The notes under the pieces are model-generated. The model made no database searches. It had not been told where the DNA came from and saw nothing but the letters and a program-made list of their open reading frames with translations. DNA of 64,000 bases, from NCBI GenBank assembly GCA_910589075.1, contig CAJUSK010000019.1, positions 1-64,000 on the forward strand, given 5' to 3'. The translations under genes were made by a program, and so were the position numbers. Shown in pieces: positions 60,963 through 64,000 of the stretch (position 1 is its first letter; the number at the start of each line of letters is the position of its first letter). Origin of the DNA: an uncultured Lachnospiraceae bacterium. GTDB lineage: Bacteria; Bacillota; Clostridia; Lachnospirales; Lachnospiraceae.

Positions 60963-60998
60963 ACATATAGAAAGTGCGCAAAGCGTACCGTCTATTGT
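60963..60998. repeat. CAATAG-family element before hydF
   Basis: ACATATAGA at 60963 against TCTATTGT ending at 60998 with core GTGCGC-AAA-GCGTAC. More diverged than the copies near hydE. Confidence 0.6.
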
Positions 60999-61042
60999 TG
61001 CTGGCGAGCATGGAAGTATATACAGGAAAGAGGTACCATATA

Positions 61043-62242
61043 ATGAGGGCAGCTTTGCAGGAAACACCTTCCGCAAACCGCATACACATCGGATTTTTCG
61101 GAAAAAGAAACAGTGGGAAGTCCTCTCTGCTCAACGCGTTTGCAGGGCAGGCGGTGTCCATCGTATCGGATCAGGCGGGAACCACCACCGACCCGGTGAA
61201 CAAACCCATGGAGATTCCGGGACTGGGTCCCTGTGTGCTGACAGATACGGCAGGTTTTGACGATGTGGGTATGCTGGGCGGACAGCGTGTGGAGAAAACG
61301 AAACAGGCGGCGGAAAAGGCGGATATTGTCCTGCTCCTTTGCGGGGCGGGGGAACTGCAGACAGAAAAAGCATGGTATGAGGAATGGAAAAAGAGAAACG
61401 TGCCTGTTATACCGGTGGTGAGCCGCAGTGACATGCCAGGCGCAGAGAAAACAGCGAGCTATGTGGAGGATTTTTTGGGGGAGGCGCCGGTTCTGGTCAG
61501 CGCCCTGACAGGGGACGGGCTTGTACAGTTGCGGGAACGGCTGCTGCGTGCCCTGCCGGAAACCTATGATCCTGTCAGCATTACAGGTTCCCTGGCAGAG
61601 CGTGGAGATACCGTGCTTCTTGTGATGCCGCAAGATAAGCAGGCGCCGGGGGGAAGGCTGATCCTGCCACAGGTACAGACCATACGGGAGCTGCTGGATA
61701 AACACTGTATTGTGGTCAGTGTGACACCGGAAGGGCTTGCGGATGCTTTGGCCGGGCTGCGGGAGGCGCCGAAATTGATAATTACCGATTCACAGGTATT
61801 TGGAACGGTCTGCGGGCAGAAGCCGGAAAAGAGTATGCTGACCTCTTTTTCCGTTTTATTTGCAGCATATAAAGGCGATATTGAATATTATATACAGGGA
61901 GCCTCACAGATTGGCACACTGACGGAAACATCCCGCGTGCTGATTGCCGAATGCTGTACCCACGCGCCTTTGGACGAGGATATCGGGAGGGTCAGGCTGC
62001 CGGCTATGCTGCGCAAAAGATGTGGTGCGGGGCTGGCGGTGGATATTGTCAGCGGAATGGATTTCCCGGAGGATCTTACAGGATATGACCTGATTATTCA
62101 GTGCGGGGCATGTATGTTTAACCGCAGATATGTAATGTCGCGGATAAACCGTGCCAGAATGCAGGGCGTTCCCATGACCAATTATGGGATTGCCATTGCC
62201 TGGATAACAGGAATCCTGGATCAGGTGGCAGTTGAGCGATAA
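61043..62242 (+). CDS. hydF: [FeFe]-hydrogenase maturation GTPase HydF
   Basis: 399-aa scaffold GTPase on which the diiron subcluster is assembled. The P-loop is GFFGKRNSGKSSLLNAF, G3 is DTAGFDDVG and G4 lies in PVVSRSDMP. The C-terminal cluster domain has CCTHAPLDEDIGR and IIQCGACMFNRR, giving the CxH...CxxC set; the usual His before the last pair is Gln. The start at 61043 has AAAGAGG upstream. Confidence 0.93.
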   Translation: MRAALQETPSANRIHIGFFGKRNSGKSSLLNAFAGQAVSIVSDQAGTTTDPVNKPMEIPGLGPCVLTDTAGFDDVGMLGGQRVEKTKQAAEKADIVLLLCGAGELQTEKAWYEEWKKRNVPVIPVVSRSDMPGAEKTASYVEDFLGEAPVLVSALTGDGLVQLRERLLRALPETYDPVSITGSLAERGDTVLLVMPQDKQAPGGRLILPQVQTIRELLDKHCIVVSVTPEGLADALAGLREAPKLIITDSQVFGTVCGQKPEKSMLTSFSVLFAAYKGDIEYYIQGASQIGTLTETSRVLIAECCTHAPLDEDIGRVRLPAMLRKRCGAGLAVDIVSGMDFPEDLTGYDLIIQCGACMFNRRYVMSRINRARMQGVPMTNYGIAIAWITGILDQVAVER

Positions 62243-62274
62243 AGGTAAGTATAACTGGAAATGACGGGGGTTTT

Positions 62275-62841
62275 ATGGAACAGAAGGAAGAATGGGAAGT
62301 AGGCGGATTTCAGTTCGGCACGGAAAAAGATGCGGCGCTTGCGAAAACGGAGATGGAAAAAATTGCCTATCTGGAAAAGCGGCTGCGGTATGATGATCCT
62401 GAAAGTGTTTTAGCCATATACAACAAAGCCATAGAAAACGGAATATTCCAGACGCCTGTAGGTTTCCAGTACCTTCAGAAGCTGAAGGGATTTCTGGTGG
62501 AAAAGAATCTGGCCAGCCGTGCCAAAGGGATTCCGCTGCATCAACAGTACAGTCCGACCACAGAGGAACAGGAGGCGCCCAAGCCCCATACGGCCCGTGT
62601 GCGTATACAGCCCAGCCAGTACCGGGCGCTGCGCGCCAAGCTCAGAAGGTCCGTACTTTTGAATATTTTGCTGGTATTGCTTGTAATTGCCATGTTTGCC
62701 ATTACCCTGACAGGGAAAAATGCCAATATCCTGAATTATGAGCGGGTTCTGACCGACCGGTATGCCGGATGGGAGCAGGAACTGACAGAGCGGGAAGCGG
62801 CAGTACGGGAAAAGGAACGAAGCCTGCATATGGAGGAATGA
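62275..62841 (+). CDS. Hypothetical membrane protein, 188 aa
   Basis: A soluble helical N-terminal part (EMEKIAYLEKRLRYDDPESVLAIYNKAIENGIFQTPVGFQYLQKL) precedes one membrane segment (SVLLNILLVLLVIAMFAITLTG, near residues 123-144) and a short coiled-coil tail rich in Glu and Arg. I do not recognise the family. It is 33 bases after hydF and one base before the response-regulator gene, so the three may be one transcript. Confidence 0.7.
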   Translation: MEQKEEWEVGGFQFGTEKDAALAKTEMEKIAYLEKRLRYDDPESVLAIYNKAIENGIFQTPVGFQYLQKLKGFLVEKNLASRAKGIPLHQQYSPTTEEQEAPKPHTARVRIQPSQYRALRAKLRRSVLLNILLVLLVIAMFAITLTGKNANILNYERVLTDRYAGWEQELTEREAAVREKERSLHMEE

Positions 62842-62842
62842 A

Positions 62843-63520
62843 ATGGAACAGTTGAAAATACTGGTGGTGGATGACGAAAGCAGGATGCGGAAACTGGTAA
62901 GGGATTTCCTGTCCAAAAGCGGATATATCGTTATTGAGGCGGGGGACGGAAGTGAAGCGCTGGATATTTTCTTTGAACAGAAAGATATTGCACTTGTGAT
63001 GCTGGATGTAATGATGCCCAAATTGGACGGCTGGCAGGTCTGCCGGGAGATACGGGCATATTCCAAAGTGCCGGTCATTATGCTGACAGCCAAATCTGAC
63101 GAGCGGGACGAACTGATGGGGTTTGAATTGGGGGTGGACGAGTATATTACCAAACCGTTCAGTCCCAAGATTCTGGTGGCAAGGGTTGAGGCCATTCTGC
63201 GCCGGAGCGGGCAGGTAAATCAGAGCGAAACCCTGGAAGCCGGCGGGATTGTACTGGATAAAAATGCACATCAGGTGACCATCGACGGCAGGCCGGTGGA
63301 TTTAAGTTATAAAGAATTTGAACTGCTTACCTATTTCATGGAAAATAAAGGTGTGGCTCTTTCCCGGGAAAAAATATTGAATCATGTATGGAATTATGAT
63401 TACTTTGGAGATGCCCGCACCATAGATACCCATGTCAAAAAGCTGCGCAGCAAGATGGGAGAAAAGGGGGAGGTGATCAGAACCGTCTGGGGCATGGGTT
63501 ATAAATTTGAGGGAGAATAA
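62843..63520 (+). CDS. OmpR/PhoB-family response regulator
   Basis: 225 aa. The receiver has acidic pocket LVVDDESRMRKLV, phospho-acceptor in VMLDVMMPKLDGW, the Thr in VIMLTAKSD and the Lys in YITKPFSPK. The C-terminal winged helix shows LSYKEFELLTYFMENKGVALSREKILNHVWNYDYFGDARTIDTHVKKLRSKMG. No histidine kinase gene follows in this window, so its partner is unknown. It follows the membrane protein by a single base. Confidence 0.94.
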   Translation: MEQLKILVVDDESRMRKLVRDFLSKSGYIVIEAGDGSEALDIFFEQKDIALVMLDVMMPKLDGWQVCREIRAYSKVPVIMLTAKSDERDELMGFELGVDEYITKPFSPKILVARVEAILRRSGQVNQSETLEAGGIVLDKNAHQVTIDGRPVDLSYKEFELLTYFMENKGVALSREKILNHVWNYDYFGDARTIDTHVKKLRSKMGEKGEVIRTVWGMGYKFEGE

Positions 63521-63542
63521 GGGGACTGCGGATAATCAGTAG

Positions 63543-63574
63543 AGACATTCTTTAAGGCCGGGGACAGAATGTCT
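63543..63574. promoter_or_regulatory. Inverted repeat before the glycosyltransferase gene
   Basis: AGACATTCT at 63543-63551 and AGAATGTCT at 63566-63574, a perfect 9-bp inverted repeat with a 14-base loop. Without a T-run it is more like an operator or a weak terminator. Confidence 0.4.
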
Positions 63575-63599
63575 GCCAATGGGGAAAGGGTGGTCAGCG

Positions 63600-64000
63600 A
63601 TGAAAAAAACAATTATTCTGTATGGAATTCCGGCGTACGGACATATCCATGCCAATCTCTGTCTGGCAAAACTGCTGGTGAAGGAAGGATTCCGGGTAGT
63701 TTATTATGCGACGGATTCTTTTCGTCAGGTCATAGAAGCCAATGGCTGCGAATACCGCTCTTATCCTCTGGAGCGGGAACAGCTTGACTTATCCGATGGA
63801 AAGCGGATTCCCAGACTGTACCGGCTGCTACTGCAATATACACAGAAGATGTTGCCGGTTCTGTTGATGGCATCTGAAATAGACAGGCCCTGTTGTGTGA
63901 TTTTTGATTCCCTGGCGCTTTGGGGTCGTATTGTGGGAACGCTTCATCATGTGCCTGCGTTCAGCTTTTACAGTTTGGCTGCGGTGGGCAGGCCGGGAGA
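63600..64000 (+). CDS. MGT-type glycosyltransferase, 5' end
   Basis: Starts at ATG 63600 after GGGGAAAGGG and runs off the window end. The translation MKKTIILYGIPAYGHIHANL continues CLAKLLVKEGFRVVYYATDSF. This is the N-terminal Rossmann half of macrolide/UGT-family (GT1) glucosyltransferases, with GHI(N)-type motif and VIFDSLALWGRIVGTLHHVP. About 133 residues are visible. Donor and acceptor are unknown. Confidence 0.85.
   Translation, partial: MKKTIILYGIPAYGHIHANLCLAKLLVKEGFRVVYYATDSFRQVIEANGCEYRSYPLEREQLDLSDGKRIPRLYRLLLQYTQKMLPVLLMASEIDRPCCVIFDSLALWGRIVGTLHHVPAFSFYSLAAVGRPG

Overview
The window comes from an anaerobic, low-to-mid-GC Firmicute, most likely a member of the Lachnospiraceae (Clostridia). 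The evidence is the SpoIIIAA-AH operon and SpoIVB, the gene order asp23-nusB-xseA-xseB-ispA-dxs-tlyA-nadK-argR-recN-spoIVB, [FeFe]-hydrogenase maturases HydE/G/F, a stand-alone glycyl-radical cofactor protein, and a tmRNA with an ANDNLAYAA tag. The genus cannot be fixed from the sequence alone.

Layout. 0-11.6 kb is accessory DNA: a lipoprotein, an HxlR/SnoaL-like pair facing a broken amidohydrolase, then an island of small Lachnospiraceae-type proteins and their decayed relatives. These sit behind promoter-like sites resembling the motility sigma factor consensus, and behind a duplicated leader of about 200 bp. The island also holds a LytTR/GHKL two-component system and an ECF sigma factor with a DUF4179 partner. 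11.6-17.7 kb carries a GH2 beta-galactosidase, an integrase remnant, ychF, lgt and a convergent grcA-like gene. 17.8-36.2 kb is a conserved core: the spoIIIA operon, prfC, a transglutaminase lipoprotein, the asp23-to-recN operon and spoIVB. 36.4-39.4 kb holds a TPR-DUF4037-DUF4125 protein and then a Spo0A homologue that has lost nearly all of its receiver domain. 39.5-46.5 kb contains glgA, rqcH, two divergent ribbon-helix-helix genes flanking six tandem 40-bp palindromic repeats, and two exported proteins (DUF5722-like and SH3/GDSL). 46.6-55.1 kb contains a GntR/YtrA-type regulator with an ABC transporter (permease frameshifted), then eno, secG, rnr, smpB and tmRNA. 55-64 kb contains dispersed hairpin repeats, an H-cluster/chemoreceptor fusion protein, hydE, hydG, hydF, a small membrane protein, an orphan OmpR-type regulator and the start of a glycosyltransferase.

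How the genes work together. The sporulation genes (spoIIIA, spoIVB, spo0A) are laid out as in spore formers, but the master regulator in its ancestral place could not receive a phosphate. The HydE/G/F set can build an H-cluster; the neighbouring protein keeps all four cluster cysteines but carries a chemoreceptor signalling domain instead of an electron-transfer extension, so a gas- or redox-sensing role is plausible. rnr, smpB and tmRNA form a ribosome-rescue block and rqcH adds the alternative rescue route. A family of CAATAG...CTATTG hairpins is scattered in intergenic DNA and is tandemly amplified between the two ribbon-helix-helix genes. The strongest candidates for new biology are the receiver-less Spo0A, the ribbon-helix-helix/repeat locus, and the H-cluster chemoreceptor.
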